Below, in pieces: positions 55,178-62,841 of a DNA stretch of 64,000 bases; position 1 is the stretch's first letter; every line of letters begins with the position of its first letter. The stretch spans positions 1,984,001 to 2,048,000 of the forward strand of contig NZ_CP079863.1 of assembly GCF_025263485.1 (NCBI RefSeq), in the 5' to 3' direction. The position numbers and the translations under genes were made by a program. The notes beneath the pieces were generated by a model that ran no database searches, was not told the origin of the DNA, and saw nothing but the letters and a program-made list of their open reading frames with translations. This DNA is from Mycobacterium sp. SMC-2 (GTDB taxonomy: Bacteria; Actinomycetota; Actinomycetes; Mycobacteriales; Mycobacteriaceae).

Positions 55178-56703
55178 GAGGGCCTGCGCACCGCGAAGTC
55201 GGTGGCCGCGCGGACGAACCGCGACGCCTGCGGCGGGTTCGGGATCAGCGGCAGCTGTGCGCCGGCACCGCGGGTAAGCATGCGCTCGATCAGCCCGACG
55301 TCGATGACCTCGGCGTCCAGCGCGCGCTGGCAGGCGTCATCGACCGCGTCGGCGCCGTGGCGGCGCACCAGTCCCAGGAGTCGGTAGACCTGGCGCATCT
55401 TGGTCCACGGCAGCGGATGCTCCAGCACCGCCGCCGCGTAGGCGCCGACATGCTGCCCGTGTGCGGATGCCTTGCGCTGCAAGGTGTTGATATCTCGCAT
55501 CGCATAGACCGACACCTCGGCCGGTAGATCAGCGGGGTCGGTATGGCGGCGTCCTGGCGCCATGACCGGATGGACCTTGATCAGCTCACCGCGCCAATAC
55601 AGCTTCACCGTGCGCGCATCCACCCGGGCATCCAGCCGGCGCCCAATCAGCTCACCGGGAACGCTGTAGAGCGCCTTGGCGACCTGCACGTGCCGATCGG
55701 GAGCCACCTTGGGCCGGCTCCAGGTCGGGATGTCGAACACCTCGTCGGGTGCCGGTTTGAGGTGGGGTAGCTCGTCGGTGGCGAATACCTCGGCCGGGCG
55801 CAGCCGAGTGGTGCCGTGTATCCGCATCCCCGCCACCTGCCCACACCACTGCTCGGCTCGTGCCCGGCAGTCACTCAGATTCCGAAAGTCTTCTCCAGCA
55901 AAGAAATTCGACCGAACATATTGGACACAGCGCTCAACCCTAGGCTTGTCGCGCGGGCTGCGGATGCGGGTGGGGTCCACGACGAAGCCCCGCGCCTGAG
56001 CGTATTCGCGGAAGGCGTCATTAAGTTTCGGATCGGTCGCATCAGCCTTGTCGACGATGGCCTTCATGTTGTCGGGGATCGCCACCGCGAACACCCCGCC
56101 GAAGAATGCCCACGCGGCCTCAAACCCGGCGATCACCTCGTGAAGCGTCTGCCGGTAGGTCGGCCAGACGAACATGTGCCGCGAATACACCGCAGTGAAG
56201 ATCAACCCCTGCACTACCCGCCGGCGGCCATCCGCGGCATCAGTGAGCATTCCGAGCCGACCGAAATCGACCTGCAGTTCAGCACCGGGCTCGCAATCGG
56301 CCACCGGCACCGTGGCCTGCCGAATCCCGAACCCCAATTCCGTTGTGGCATAGCGATGCAACGTTCGATACGACACCACCACGCCCCGACGCCCAAGCAG
56401 CGTGTGCACCTTCGTCAGAGTCAAGTCTTGCTTCAGCCACGCCTTGATCTGCTCGTGCTGGGCGGCGATGGTCTCCCAGGCCTGGCTCTTGCCGTTGGGC
56501 CGACTCGGCCGCACGCCGGCGATCACCGCCGCCAACAGCTCGTCGGTCAACTGACACCCGTCGCCGTCACGGTCCAGCCCGCACGCGCGGGCGCGGTCCA
56601 CATACCGGCGCACCGTTTTGCGGTCCGTGCCCGATAACCGGGCCACCTCGCGCAACCCATGACCCTGCAGCCACAACCGCAGCATCTCCCTGACTTCGAT
56701 CAC
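55174..56703 (-). CDS. istA: IS21-family transposase IstA
   Basis: This 509-residue DDE transposase has an N-terminal helix-turn-helix (EVARLSGTDRKTVRRYVDRA), the integrase core with catalytic Asp in ELQVDFGRLG and in VAIPDNMKAIVD, followed by a Glu, and a C-terminal beta-barrel tail. The start chosen is the GTG of VIEVREMLRLW, preceded by GGGAGG, which is the usual IstA N-terminus. A longer in-frame reading to 56793 lacks such a signal. Confidence 0.9.
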   Translation of the reverse strand: MIEVREMLRLWLQGHGLREVARLSGTDRKTVRRYVDRARACGLDRDGDGCQLTDELLAAVIAGVRPSRPNGKSQAWETIAAQHEQIKAWLKQDLTLTKVHTLLGRRGVVVSYRTLHRYATTELGFGIRQATVPVADCEPGAELQVDFGRLGMLTDAADGRRRVVQGLIFTAVYSRHMFVWPTYRQTLHEVIAGFEAAWAFFGGVFAVAIPDNMKAIVDKADATDPKLNDAFREYAQARGFVVDPTRIRSPRDKPRVERCVQYVRSNFFAGEDFRNLSDCRARAEQWCGQVAGMRIHGTTRLRPAEVFATDELPHLKPAPDEVFDIPTWSRPKVAPDRHVQVAKALYSVPGELIGRRLDARVDARTVKLYWRGELIKVHPVMAPGRRHTDPADLPAEVSVYAMRDINTLQRKASAHGQHVGAYAAAVLEHPLPWTKMRQVYRLLGLVRRHGADAVDDACQRALDAEVIDVGLIERMLTRGAGAQLPLIPNPPQASRFVRAATDFAVRRPS

Positions 56704-56890
56704 CGACACCTCCCGGTAGCTCATTCGGCCAATACAGCGGCCGAGCAACCGGAAGCCCCCAACGCCACGCCGGGGTGGTCCCATAACTGGCAAAACAGCT
56801 AGCCAGATGGTCCCATCACTGGCAATCGGGTGGTCCCATGCTCATGGCAAAACCGGCGCCGAGCTGGTCCCTTATTCCTGGCAGCCGACA

Positions 56891-57535
56891 GGCTCTCGAC
56901 AGTCATCCTTCGTGCTTCTGTATGCAAAATATGCGCGAAATGGAGAAACGCACCGCCCAGTGCCACCTGAAGCGTTCGAGGGTCCGGGTGCCTTCACCGA
57001 TGCGACTGGCTGATCCTAAGGGGTGTTCCAGGGGTCTAATCCGGTCATCTGCAGGATTCTGAGCAAGCGCAAACAGAAAGTTAGTGAGCTAAACGGGCCT
57101 CACACGCGAAAGGTACTCGGTTCAGTCTGCCTCCCGAGCGATGGGAATCCTGATGTGACTAGGTGTTGTTCGAAACAACGAACTCGGACCGGTACAGACC
57201 GCGTGCCCGTCCATCGGAAGTTGGGTCAGCCCGGGCGCCGAGAAGCCCGAGCCAGGACGGCATCGAGGCAGTACGGACAGCAGGGGAGCGCCTGCTTGGG
57301 CACCGCAATCTGCCAGCAAAGATTGAGGCGTCTTTGCCAGCGCCGTACCACCTCGCTGGCACGCGCCAGCTAACACGCCAAACGCAAAGACTTCCGATTT
57401 GGGAACAAATTTGGGAACAAAACCCTCCGAAACGGGTCGAAATAGATGAGCCGCCTCGAAACGGTCCGAAATGTCAATAGCCATTTACCTGCATAAATGA
57501 GACTTAACGGACCTAGCAAACTATTGAGACGGCAT
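56891..57535. other. Right end of the mobile element without genes
   Basis: These 645 bases hold no convincing gene. They begin with the right target-site duplication GGCTCTC and are the original upstream region of the monooxygenase gene, now displaced by the IS. The paired TTGGGAACA repeats at 57398-57421 and attR at 57536 are the only clear features. Peptides read on the minus strand across attR come from the tRNA fragment. Confidence 0.5.
57398..57421 (+). repeat. Paired TTGGGAACAAA repeats, candidate right integrase arm sites
   Basis: TTTGGGAACAAAT (57398-57410) is followed at once by TTGGGAACAAA (57411-57421). The doublet lies 114 bp inside attR, has the same orientation and spacing as the one inside attL at 41428-41452, and is not seen elsewhere in the element. 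It fits a P-arm integrase site. Confidence 0.55.
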
Positions 57536-57581
57536 CTCATAACCCAGAGGTCGCAGGTTCGAATCCTGTCCCCGCTACCAG
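57536..57581 (+). repeat. attR: right 46-bp integration repeat
   Basis: Identical to 41337-41382. It contains the 3' half of a tRNA-fMet (from CTCATAACCC through the CCA) without the 5' half, so no functional tRNA is encoded here. It marks the boundary between element and chromosome. Confidence 0.9.
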
Positions 57582-57584
57582 GTG

Positions 57585-57618
57585 AAATGGCTCCCGGAGA
57601 CTTCTCCGGGAGCCATTT
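57585..57618 (+). terminator. Second tRNA-type terminator hairpin
   Basis: AAATGGCTCCCGGAGA (57585-57600) pairs with TCTCCGGGAGCCATTT (57603-57618), with an effective loop of four bases. It is homologous in position and flanks to the hairpin after the intact tRNA, so it descends from the native tRNA terminator or from a related element. Confidence 0.75.
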
Positions 57619-57648
57619 CCATGCCAAATGGCCACGTTTTTGGCTGCA

Positions 57649-57975
57649 TTAGGCACGAAGCATCGAGCTATCTCCTGCGTCGGTTGCCTCCCAGCCGTTG
57701 CCGATGCGGAACGAATCTGCCCGCTCGGCGGCGTCTCGGTCATCGTTCTCAGATCATGCGCATAGGTTTGCAGGCAGAATCCACCATTGGCGTGTCCGAT
57801 CCGCTCGCTGATCACCTTCGGGCTTGTGCCAGCTTTGCGCGCACCGGTCGGGTAGGAGTGCCGCAAATCGTGGAAGGTGATCGCGATAGTCCGGTAGCTG
57901 CCGCGCGACGATCAAAACACTGTCTGATGGTGTCGAGAGGACGACCGGTCATCGCGTTGTCGGGGCGATGAGATC
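57649..57975 (-). pseudogene. Remnant of a second tyrosine integrase, two frameshifts
   Basis: Reading the minus strand from about 57,975, PLDTIRQCFDRRAAATGLSR breaks into the next frame at FHDLRHSYPTGARKAG (the HxxR box), continues SPKVISERIGHANGGFCLQTYAHDL (the His and Tyr boxes), then shifts again before NDDRDAAERADSFRIGNGW and stops at 57649. The N-terminal two thirds are gone. It resembles the active integrase (similar HDLRH and ERIGHAN boxes) but is a different gene. It shows that an earlier element used the same tRNA. Confidence 0.8.
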
Positions 57976-58119
57976 CGCGCGGCCCACTTCACCGTATCCG
58001 GACTTGCGGCGGATGGGCGCCAATGTGACTTTGGGCCACCCCGACTGGGACCTGCGGCTCTGCCATGGGAAGGCCGGTGCGCGCATGATCACACCGGCGT
58101 GGCCGAAAGGAGCCGGGTG

Positions 58120-58383
58120 ATGAAAGCTAACGAAGGCGACTGGTTGGTGATCAAGAGCTCTCATGTTGATCAGGCGGATCGGCGCGGGCTCATCACAGAA
58201 GCGCATGGCGCCGACGGTGCGCCGCCCTACGTGGTGCGGTGGCTCGACACCGGCCACGTGGCCACGGTGATTCCTGGACCTGATGCGGTCGTCGTCACCG
58301 CTGCCGAGCAGAAAGCCGTCGACCAACAGGCGCGGTCGCGGTTTGCGCGGACGCCGGTCACGCACCACGCTCCCACCCAGTAG
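58120..58383 (+). CDS. DUF1918 protein
   Basis: This 87-residue protein matches the actinobacterial DUF1918 family: MKANEGDWLVIKS at the start, then DRRGLITEAHG, PPYVVRWLDTGHVATVIPGPDA. It forms a small SH3-like barrel; its function is unknown but it often sits beside stress and dormancy genes. The ATG follows GAAAGGAG. A GTG three bases upstream is a less likely start. Confidence 0.85.
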   Translation: MKANEGDWLVIKSSHVDQADRRGLITEAHGADGAPPYVVRWLDTGHVATVIPGPDAVVVTAAEQKAVDQQARSRFARTPVTHHAPTQ

Positions 58384-58443
58384 GTGCGCCGGTCACGGCA
58401 ACGGTTGGACGGCCGCCTCGGAATGACTTCCTGCGGCCGACAG

Positions 58444-58457
58444 GGGACTTTCGGCCC
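58444..58457 (+). promoter_or_regulatory. DosR-box-like palindrome before the PRPP synthetase gene
   Basis: GGGACTTTCGGCCC agrees with the core of the DosR consensus (GGGACTWWAGTCCC) at 12 of 14 positions. It lies about 100 bp before the PRPP synthetase ATG. DosR control by hypoxia or nitric oxide is possible but not proved. Confidence 0.4.
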
Positions 58458-58559
58458 CTCGGCCCGACGCCGAGTCGGTGCGATGGTCGAGGGTGATCTG
58501 CCCGAAGCGGCATGCGTGTTGCCGGCGTTGACTCGGTGCGGCGACGGAAAGGATGCCCG

Positions 58560-59498
58560 ATGACTGTTCTGCGAATCGTCTCCGGCACTGCCAACCCGGG
58601 TCTCGCCCATGCCGTCGCGAACTATTTGGGCGTCGAGTCGCATGGCTGCTCCCTGCAGCGATTCCCCGACGGAGAGATTCAGCCGGTCATCGAAAACATT
58701 TGTGGCTCAGATGTTTACATCATTCAACCGACATCGCCACCGGTGAATGAGCACATCGTCGAACTGATGTTGTTGCTCGACGCGTGCCGTCGGGCCCGCG
58801 CAGCGCGGGTCACCGCGGTGGTGCCGTACTTCGGCTACGCCCGCCAGGATCGACGCACCGCTGCAGGGCAGGCCCTCGGATCGGCAGTCATCGCCGATGC
58901 GATCGCCGCCTCGGGCGCCGACCGGCTCGTCGTTGTCGACCCGCACACACCCACCCTGGAAGCCGTATGCCACATCCCGGTGGAAACACTGTCCGCGGTC
59001 CCCACCCTGGCCGGTGAGCTCGCCGCCGAGCTGCCGGAGGGGGCGGTGGTCGTCGCCCCCGACCTGGGTGCGGTCAAGCTCGCCGAATGGTATGCGACGG
59101 TGTTGCAGGGCCCGGTTGCGGTGGTGCGCAAACAGCGCGAAAGCGGCTCAGCCGTCGCCGCGCTGGACGTCGCCGGCGACGTGCAGGGTCGTGCGGCGGT
59201 GATCATCGATGACATGATCACGACCGGCGCCACGATTGAAGCGGCGGTAGGACTGTTACGCGCGCGCGGCGCCGCACAGAATGTCGTCGTGGCCGCGACG
59301 CACGGGCTTTTGGTTCATGCCGCCGTCAGTCGCCTGCGTGCGCTTGGACTGCGCCAGGTGCTCGTTGCCGACACCGTTGCCGTCAAGACTCCAGGCACTT
59401 TTATCCGCGTGTGCTCGATCGCGCCGACGTTGGCCGACGCGATCGCCTGCCTGCACGCCGACAAACCCTTGGAGAAACCCCTCGTCCGCACGCCGTGA
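58560..59498 (+). CDS. Ribose-phosphate diphosphokinase-like enzyme (second PRPP synthetase)
   Basis: This 312-residue protein is a PRPP synthetase homologue that should make phosphoribosyl diphosphate from ribose-5-phosphate and ATP. It has the N-terminal IVSGTANPGLAHAVANYL segment, the regulatory/flexible-loop part QRFPDGEIQP, a catalytic loop YARQDRR, and the PRPP-binding loop VIIDDMITTGATIEAA. The flag DPHTPTLEAV deviates from the usual DLHAxQIQ-type sequence, so kinetics may differ. It is an accessory copy, not the essential prsA. The ATG follows GAAAGGATG. Confidence 0.85.
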   Translation: MTVLRIVSGTANPGLAHAVANYLGVESHGCSLQRFPDGEIQPVIENICGSDVYIIQPTSPPVNEHIVELMLLLDACRRARAARVTAVVPYFGYARQDRRTAAGQALGSAVIADAIAASGADRLVVVDPHTPTLEAVCHIPVETLSAVPTLAGELAAELPEGAVVVAPDLGAVKLAEWYATVLQGPVAVVRKQRESGSAVAALDVAGDVQGRAAVIIDDMITTGATIEAAVGLLRARGAAQNVVVAATHGLLVHAAVSRLRALGLRQVLVADTVAVKTPGTFIRVCSIAPTLADAIACLHADKPLEKPLVRTP

Positions 59499-59508
59499 CG
59501 CGCATGCC

Positions 59509-60546
59509 TCACCGGGTCAGCCCGATCCCGTGAATCTCTACGCATCTCTCGTGCATCCTCGCCTGCGCGCCGAACTGGCTGACGAGCCACAGGTTGCTCG
59601 CGAGATGCGCGGTCGCACGCGGCACGGTGTAGCTCGACATCCCTCGAGCCAACGCGCAAAACAGCACGAGCTGATCGGCCAGATGACGGTCCACGGTCGC
59701 ACCACTGCGGACGTCCTCGAGGAAGGTCGCGGCGACGAAGCGGCCGATCTGCTCCGACGATCGGCCACGCTTGCCCGCTCGGTCGGCGCCGAACCGGCTT
59801 CCGGTACTGCTCTTCGCCCATATCGCCAGGCAGGCGCCCGCGTGCACCGCGGTGGCATCGTCTACGCGGTCGATGGTGCAGGCCATGTCCGCGCCGCGGA
59901 TCTCCGCCTCGCACGTGGCTGCCATGCGCTCGCTAACGCGTTGTGCCGCCAGGTGGCTGGCTAAGGCGATGCCATCCACGTCGCGGACCTGACCGGTGGT
60001 GCTGAGCACCAACCGGTCGAGCCCGGCACGGCCGGGTATTACGGTCATCTCGATGATGCCGCCGCCGCCCGGCACGTAGCCGGGGCGGGTGACATCCAGT
60101 GACAGGTCCGCCCCCATCGAACGGACCAGCGGCGCAAGCACCCGTTGCATGTGGAATGGCGAAGGGGCGAAGTCTTGAAATAGTCCACCGGTGATCCGCG
60201 CCCGTACGGGCTCGGAGGCAAAGCACGCCACCGGCAGCACGCTCAGCGCCAGCATGGTGGCCGAGCCCGCGGTCCCGATGTTCCATTCGAAGCTCCCGCC
60301 CCGGATCTCCGACCCGGGGATGAAGTCGATTGTGCGGCTGCCGACTTCGGCGCCGTCGACCGTGGCCCCGCAGAGTTCCGCGCAGGCATGCACGCCGGTC
60401 ACGTGTTGCGGTCGCAGCCCGGGCTTGCTCCGTCGCTGTCGCGCATTGACGATGCGGACGGGCTTGCCGCACAGCGCTGCCAGCGCCACCGCGTAGCGGA
60501 CGATTGTCCCGCTGCCTGACATCTGCGCGCCATCGATGGTGACCAC
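59509..60546 (-). CDS. rtcA: RNA 3'-terminal phosphate cyclase RtcA
   Basis: This 345-residue enzyme converts RNA 3'-phosphates to 2',3'-cyclic phosphates using ATP. Family marks are the N-terminal TIDGAQMSGSGTIVRYAVALAAL, the KPGLRPQHVTGV stretch, GTAGSATMLALSVLP, and the C-terminal HLADQLVLFCALARG followed by ATAHLASNLWLV, where the His of the AHL segment is the likely adenylated nucleophile. The EGGGQ loop of E. coli RtcA is replaced by MSGSG. The start is the GTG 60546, which gives the family N-terminus; an ATG at 60588 overlaps the upstream gene by 31 bp. Confidence 0.85.
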   Translation of the reverse strand: MVTIDGAQMSGSGTIVRYAVALAALCGKPVRIVNARQRRSKPGLRPQHVTGVHACAELCGATVDGAEVGSRTIDFIPGSEIRGGSFEWNIGTAGSATMLALSVLPVACFASEPVRARITGGLFQDFAPSPFHMQRVLAPLVRSMGADLSLDVTRPGYVPGGGGIIEMTVIPGRAGLDRLVLSTTGQVRDVDGIALASHLAAQRVSERMAATCEAEIRGADMACTIDRVDDATAVHAGACLAIWAKSSTGSRFGADRAGKRGRSSEQIGRFVAATFLEDVRSGATVDRHLADQLVLFCALARGMSSYTVPRATAHLASNLWLVSQFGAQARMHERCVEIHGIGLTR

Positions 60547-60557
60547 AAGTGACCCGA

Positions 60558-61595
60558 TTATGGCTCGGTGATTCCGTTTTCGACGCATTTGATGAACCCG
60601 CTTGCGACGTGCCCGGTGACGTCGATGCGCTGCTCGCGGCTCGCGAGCGACCCTCCGAATCCACCCCGCTCACGGTCGGTGCAGTTGGTCGTCCGCTGCG
60701 CCTCAACGAGGAAGCCCAGCGCGCTGGCGATCGATCGCCGGTAGTCGACGGTGCGGGGATCGCGGGTCGCCGCCGCCATCGCGTAGGTGTCGGCGAGCCC
60801 TTCGAGTCCACACGCCACCTCTACGCATGCCTGCTCTTCCGGCCTGCGCGCCACCTGATCGTAGAAGCCACTTCCGATAATTCTGTCCTGGAGCTCGAAT
60901 AGGAAGGCGCGGACAAGATCTTTGACCTCCGGCCTCGACGTAGCCGCGCAAAGCGCCCTGCCGGCTTGTGACTGCCAGTTCGCGAAGAAGACCAAGAGGT
61001 GGGCGTCGAGAAGCCCGCGGTCGTAGTAGCCGCGCTTGTAGTGGCCGAACCCGCGTTCGGCGCTATGCAGGTAGCGGGCATCTCCGGTCAGCCGGTAGGC
61101 CTCCAGCAGCGCGAGCATCGCCTCGGCGGGGTAGAGCTCCTCGCCGGCATCCGGCCCGGCACCGAAGAAGACCTGGTACGAACCGTCGTCTCTCTGCTGG
61201 CGAACGATGCCGTCGGCGAGCGGTGTGAGCCGCTGTGCCCTGTCGGGAAGAGCCGAACGAGCCAGGGCCAAAGCCAGAAAAGCGTTGTGCGCGATGGACG
61301 GGGATCCTCTTTCCGGCGCCACGATCGCATAGCCGTCGCGCCCGACGACAAGTCGGTCGAAGTGTGCGAGCGAGCGCCGGATCAGATCCGACAGGTCGTC
61401 GCGCCCGAGAAATGCACTCAAAACTTCCACGTCCCACACCGAGGCGATGTCGCGGATGGGTTCGCCGTCGCCGATCGCGAGATCGCTTCGCGGGTCGTAG
61501 AGGTACAGCAGGCGGCCCGTGCGCCGGTCGACCATGCCCTTGTACCAGTCGAACATCAGCTTGAGGCGATCAACGAGTATGTCTGCGTGTTTCAT
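60558..61595 (-). CDS. Six-hairpin glycosidase-like (alpha/alpha-toroid) protein
   Basis: This 345-residue protein has repeated helix pairs: LDRLKLMFDWYKGMVDRRTG-like start (VDRLKLMFDWYKGMV), SVWDVEVLSAFL, AHNAFLALALARSALP, AEAMLALLEAYRLTGDARYL and LVFFANWQSQAGRALC. Such alpha/alpha toroids occur in glycoside hydrolases and in isoprenoid or lipid-modifying enzymes. No acidic catalytic pair can be placed with certainty. It is the first gene of a pair with rtcA on the minus strand, about 77 bp downstream of the hspX-like gene with a terminator between them. Confidence 0.72.
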   Translation of the reverse strand: MKHADILVDRLKLMFDWYKGMVDRRTGRLLYLYDPRSDLAIGDGEPIRDIASVWDVEVLSAFLGRDDLSDLIRRSLAHFDRLVVGRDGYAIVAPERGSPSIAHNAFLALALARSALPDRAQRLTPLADGIVRQQRDDGSYQVFFGAGPDAGEELYPAEAMLALLEAYRLTGDARYLHSAERGFGHYKRGYYDRGLLDAHLLVFFANWQSQAGRALCAATSRPEVKDLVRAFLFELQDRIIGSGFYDQVARRPEEQACVEVACGLEGLADTYAMAAATRDPRTVDYRRSIASALGFLVEAQRTTNCTDRERGGFGGSLASREQRIDVTGHVASGFIKCVENGITEP

Positions 61596-61629
61596 GTCGT
61601 CAGCGACGCCGGGTGTGGCGTGTCGTCAC

Positions 61630-61653
61630 CCGGGAGCCCTGCCGGGCTCCCGG
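61630..61653 (-). terminator. Strong hairpin after the hspX-like gene
   Basis: CCGGGAGCCC (61630-61639) and GGGCTCCCGG (61644-61653) form a perfect 10-bp GC-rich stem with a TGCC loop. It follows the hspX-like stop by 18 bp and precedes the toroid gene start, so it probably partly isolates the two transcripts. Confidence 0.75.
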
Positions 61654-61671
61654 ACCAACGAGTATGTGAAG

Positions 61672-62100
61672 CTAGCTAGCTTGTACCGTGATGTGCTTCT
61701 CGGCGGCCGCCGCCGCTGCCTCCTCGGGGACAGCCACGTCCACGGTCAGGATGCCCTTTTCGTAGGTCGCTTTGATGTCGTCCTCGTTAGCGCCGGCCGG
61801 CAGTGTGACCGAACGGGTGAATGAGCCGTAGGAGAACTCCGAACGGCCCTTGCTTTCCTTCTTCTCGCTGCGTTCGGCCTTGATGGTTAACTGGCCGTCG
61901 CGCACAGTGATGTCGATGTCCTTCTCCGGATCGATGCCGGGCAGTTCGGCGCGCAACAGGTAGTGACCGTCTTGCATTTCATCCTCGAGCCGGATCATAT
62001 TGCCCGAACGCAGTGCCGCCAGTGACGGGAAGCCGGTCCACAGATCCGACCAGTCCGGCATCCGGGAGCGATGGTGGTGACGCGCAGGGAGATTGGGCAC
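61672..62100 (-). CDS. hspX: HspX-like small heat-shock protein (alpha-crystallin)
   Basis: This 142-residue Hsp20 protein matches M. tuberculosis HspX/Acr: FPSLAALRSGNMIRLEDEMQ at the N-terminal arm, the alpha-crystallin domain (DITVRDGQLTIKAERSEKKE), and the strand pair SEFSYGSFTRSVTLP, TYEKGILTVDVAVP. The C-terminal alanine tail replaces the usual IxI motif region with EKHITVQAS. It forms oligomers that hold unfolded proteins in dormancy. The GTG follows AAGGAGG. A DosR-like palindrome lies 70 bases upstream. Confidence 0.9.
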   Translation of the reverse strand: MPNLPARHHHRSRMPDWSDLWTGFPSLAALRSGNMIRLEDEMQDGHYLLRAELPGIDPEKDIDITVRDGQLTIKAERSEKKESKGRSEFSYGSFTRSVTLPAGANEDDIKATYEKGILTVDVAVPEEAAAAAAEKHITVQAS

Positions 62101-62170
62101 GATCCCTCCTTCGGTTTGGGTTGCTATTGAATACCCTCTCGATCCTTGAACGATGGATCGGCGAGCGGTA

Positions 62171-62184
62171 GGGACCGAAGTCCC
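62171..62184. promoter_or_regulatory. DosR-box-like palindrome upstream of hspX
   Basis: GGGACCGAAGTCCC fits the DosR consensus core GGGACTWWAGTCCC at 12 of 14 positions and is a near-perfect palindrome. It is 71 bp before the hspX start on the minus strand and also 158 bp before the plus-strand microprotein, so it could serve both directions. HspX is a classical DosR target, supporting the call. Confidence 0.6.
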
Positions 62185-62342
62185 ATCCCGGTCACGGTGG
62201 GTTCACGTCGTTGCCTCGTCGCCGCGACGTTCCCGCTCGCGCCTCCACGGGCCGACGGAGGCGATGTTCCAAACGGGGGTGTCACTGACCCCCGACGACG
62301 GAGAATGATGAGTGGGATAGTGAGGCCAGGAAGGGAGAAGCA

Positions 62343-62510
62343 ATGGCCGTCGACCCAGAGTGTGCCCGCTGCAGGCAGCCCATCGGACCGGGATGGCTCT
62401 ACCTGGTCGCGCATCGCCGCGGCCAAGCCGAGACGGCCGAAGACGACGCTGTACTGATTCATGTACCTGACGAATGCCCACGGCCGGGGGAGCATGTCCC
62501 CAAGAGCTAG
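62343..62510 (+). CDS. Zinc-ribbon-like microprotein, 55 residues
   Basis: This short protein (MAVDPECARCRQPIGPGWLY at its start) has a CARC pair and one more Cys near the C-terminus (DECPRPG), so it may bind a metal loosely. The ATG lies behind GAAGGGAGAAG, a good ribosome-binding site. It is too small for most gene callers. I know no family name. Its stop overlaps the end of the hydrolase remnant on the other strand by 4 bp. Confidence 0.5.
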   Translation: MAVDPECARCRQPIGPGWLYLVAHRRGQAETAEDDAVLIHVPDECPRPGEHVPKS

Positions 62511-62773
62511 CCGAACGGTGTGCCCTGATATCTCCTTTGCTGCATGGTTTTTCGTGGCCCGCGCAGCGCTTGTGCGCCCGCGGCCACACGGCTCAGGTGA
62601 TCGATGAACCGGTCGCGGGCCAATATCGCGACCCGCTCGAGTGTTCCCGGCTCTTCGAAGAGGTGGGTGGCGCCGGGAACGACGGTCGGCTGCCACTCAA
62701 CGCGCATCATGGGTTGGGCACCAACAGTTGGTTGTGGCCGAATCAGATCGGTGGAGCTCGATCCGGGCGTCAT
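62507..62773 (-). pseudogene. C-terminal remnant of a dienelactone-hydrolase-like domain
   Basis: Only the end of an alpha/beta hydrolase is readable: VVPGATHLFEEPGTLERVA, with the catalytic His in GATHLF, then RDRFIDHLSR. This C-terminus is found in dienelactone-hydrolase-like proteins, including the phosphoribosyltransferase-hydrolase fusion (Rv2030c type) next to hspX in M. tuberculosis. The rest of the gene is missing upstream (the N-terminal part has no nucleophile elbow or oxyanion loop). It is probably a degraded neighbour of hspX. Confidence 0.6.
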
Positions 62774-62841
62774 CTAGATCGTGCGCTGGCACTGTCATGT
62801 CGGCGCTGCCGCTGCCGTCGCGTGCCGGGTTAGGGTTGGCC

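Larger units (their letters stand above)
54257..56890 (-). mobile_element. Intact IS21-family insertion sequence, about 2.6 kb
   Basis: The ends are inverted: TGTCGCTTGCCAGG on the left (54257) and the complement of CCTGGCAGCCGACA on the right (56890), both starting with TG. Multiple copies of a TGGTCCCAT-n-TGGCAA block lie inside each end (two at the left, four at the right), the repeated transposase-binding sites of IS21 elements. It encodes IstA and IstB on the minus strand, with a 4-bp overlap. GGCTCTC is duplicated at both flanks. Nothing is broken, so it may be active. Confidence 0.88.
41337..57581. mobile_element. Integrative mobilizable element in tRNA-fMet, about 16.2 kb
   Basis: A 46-bp direct repeat (41337-41382 and 57536-57581) marks both ends, the left copy being the 3' end of the intact tRNA. 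Inside are a tyrosine integrase with an excisionase next to it, a MobF relaxase, a toxin-antitoxin-like pair, an AIPR/HEPN gene pair, a flavin monooxygenase and an IS21-family insertion. No conjugative secretion genes are present, so the element would need a helper for transfer. GC content falls clearly in 49.3-51 kb compared with the flanks. The intact tRNA and integrase suggest it can still excise. Confidence 0.85.

Noticed and set aside
57370..57866. Minus-strand ORFs ending in GTGFEPATSGL or containing GDRIRTCDL
   Set aside because: These peptides come from reading the tRNA-fMet 3' fragment of attR backwards, a common misannotation. They are not genes.
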